Shown here: positions 22,752 through 23,893 of the stretch, piece after piece
How positions within the stretch are numbered: position 1 is the stretch's first letter
How the letters are laid out: each line of letters opens with the position of its first letter
From: VRUE01 sp035548675
GTDB lineage: Bacteria; Actinomycetota; Thermoleophilia; Solirubrobacterales; 70-9
Length of the DNA: 23,893 nt
Assembly: GCA_035548675.1 (NCBI GenBank)
Contig: DASZSJ010000002.1
Coordinates: 1-23,893, forward strand
Reading direction: 5' to 3'
Made by a program: the position numbers and the translations under genes
The notes under the pieces: generated by a model
Told to the model about the DNA's origin: nothing
Seen by the model: only the letters and a program-made list of their open reading frames with translations
Database searches by the model: none

Positions 22752-23893
22752 GTCACCCTCGGCATAAGTCGAGGGCTTCGTTGAAGCCACTCAACACTGA
22801 TATGATCCTTTTCAGGCTCCGCTTGTCACCCTCGGCATAAGTCGAGGGCTTCGTTGAAGCGAGTGGGGTAAATCTCCTCCAACTCAGTAGCACGCTGGTC
22901 ACCCTCGGCATAAGTCGAGGGCTTCGTTGAAGCAACGGCCCGTCCTCGATCACCGCCAGCGGTCTACCGTCACCCTCGGCATAAGTCGAGGGCTTCGTTG
23001 TAGCGAGGTAGGCGTCTTGCGGGTTGTCCGCTTCGACGAGTCACCCTCGGCATAAGTCGAGGGCTTCGTTGAAGCGAGGGCGATGATTGCGTAGTCCAGC
23101 GTCTTGGAGGGCGTCACCCTCGGCATAAGTCGAGGGCTTCGTTGAAGCCCCCGCCGGCGAACTCTCTCCTCGTCGTCGCCGTGTCACCCTCGGCATAAGT
23201 CGAGGGCTTCGTTGAAGCCGGGCGAACTCGCCCAGCCATTCAAACGCAGCGGCTAGTCACCCTCGGCATAAGTCGAGGGCTTCGTTGAAGCTTTCTGCCC
23301 CAGGATCGGAGACCAACCGTTGGCCGGTCACCCTCGGCATAAGTCGAGGGCTTCGTTGAAGCGACGTAGTAGGTAACGTTGTCGCTGAGTCCGGCGAGTC
23401 ACCCTCGGCATAAGTCGAGGGCTTCGTTGAAGCACCAATTGGACTCTCAGGGAAATAAGCCTCAATCAGGTCACCCTCGGCATAAGTCGAGGGCTTCGTT
23501 GAAGCTTGCAGTTTTCGGCAATCAGCAGCAACGGGAAGGCGTCACCCTCGGCATAAGTCGAGGGCTTCGTTGAAGCCGCGACCTCCCCGATGTCGAGCTG
23601 GCGGACATCCTCGTCACCCTCGGCATAAGTCGAGGGCTTCGTTGAAGCATCGCCGGAGTGCGTGTCTCGGCGCCCCTGAGGAGGGTCACCCTCGGCATAA
23701 GTCGAGGGCTTCGTTGAAGCCCGCGCGCGCTTCTTTCGCTCCGTCGCGATGGCGCGCCGTCACCCTCGGCATAAGTCGAGGGCTTCGTTGAAGCGACCAC
23801 AGCATCGGCTGGCTTGCTGACCTCCGCTTTGGTCACCCTCGGCATAAGTCGAGGGCTTCGTTGAAGCGAGGAAGAGGTTGTCTTCCTTCTCAT
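22752..23893 (+). CRISPR. CRISPR array, 36-bp repeats, at least 16 repeats, runs off the window
   Basis: Sixteen repeats begin at 22752, 22825, 22898, 22969, 23040, 23113, 23183, 23256, 23327, 23398, 23470, 23541, 23613, 23685, 23759 and 23832. The 15 complete spacers are 34-38 nt, and a sixteenth is cut at the window end. Each repeat starts GTCACCCTCGGC and ends CTTCGTTGAAGC; all are identical except the fourth. CCCTCGGC and GTCGAGGG form an 8-bp stem (one G-U pair) around an ATAA loop, and GCTTC/GAAGC around GTT can form a second hairpin at the 3' end. The terminal GTTGAAGC resembles the usual 8-nt crRNA 5' handle (ATTGAAAC type), which supports rightward transcription from the cas2-side leader. 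Confidence 0.98.
22969..23004 (+). repeat. Variant fourth CRISPR repeat (A to T at repeat position 33)
   Basis: This repeat ends GTTGTAGC instead of GTTGAAGC. The change breaks the GCTTC/GAAGC hairpin and would alter the 5' handle of the crRNA carrying the next spacer (23005-23039). All other repeats, on both sides, match the consensus. Confidence 0.95.

Noticed and set aside
23219..23255. Possible self-target: spacer 7 shares ACTCGCCCAGCC with the region after the LCP gene near 9797
   Set aside because: A 12-base match is expected by chance given the total spacer and window length, and the flanks do not match.
23379..23893. Small frames encoding repeated HPRHKSRASLK or LQRSPRLMPRVT peptides
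   Set aside because: Simple translations of the CRISPR repeat on either strand, not genes.

Overview
The window is strongly GC-rich with tight gene packing. Its housekeeping genes, a LytR-CpsA-Psr cell-wall protein, and a secreted protein of the 'G-K-I-H-A-C-Y ... G-x-L-R-V-V ... C ... G-x-P-G' type point to an actinobacterium. Thermoleophilia (Solirubrobacterales-like) is my best guess from gene content; no rRNA or marker phylogeny is available here.

Left part (1-9794), mostly minus strand. Two runs of core genes are read right to left. The first is ROK sugar kinase -> rsmI -> SAM methyltransferase -> metG; its first two junctions are TGATG stop/start overlaps. The second is tatD -> rsmA -> ispE, with ispE cut by the window edge. 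metG, tatD, rsmA and ispE commonly cluster in bacteria. Here the cluster is split by a collagen-like secreted protein gene (minus), an AT-rich divergent promoter region and a plus-strand lactate 2-monooxygenase-like gene. The lactate oxidase and metG genes converge and share the bases CTAG as both stop codons. A LytR-CpsA-Psr gene diverges from the ROK kinase.

Middle part (9795-13573). A perfect 14-bp inverted repeat separates the LCP gene from a convergent FmdB-type zinc-ribbon gene with a serine-rich tail. It is followed by a divergent glycyl-tRNA synthetase, a VOC/glyoxalase-fold protein and an AAA ATPase of the AAA_14/DUF4143 type. The ATPase has no visible Shine-Dalgarno. Its start codon abuts a stack of TTTACTCA/TGAGTAAA boxes that look like an operator-promoter.

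Right part (13574-23893). A complete type I-G (formerly I-U) CRISPR-Cas locus reads left to right: csb1 (Cas7g), csb2 (fused Cas5-Cas6), cas3 with a C-terminal HD nuclease, a 325-residue Cas8-position protein, a cas4-cas1 fusion and cas2. A 176-nt G-poor leader follows, then an array of at least 16 36-bp repeats running off the window. Csb2 would process the crRNA, Csb1/Csb2/Cas8-like protein would form the surveillance complex, Cas3 would degrade targets, and Cas4-Cas1/Cas2 would select and integrate spacers. The least explained parts are the Cas8-position protein, the strand-asymmetric leader, the two overlapping hairpins of the repeat, the ATPase operator stack and the structured 366-bp region upstream of tatD.
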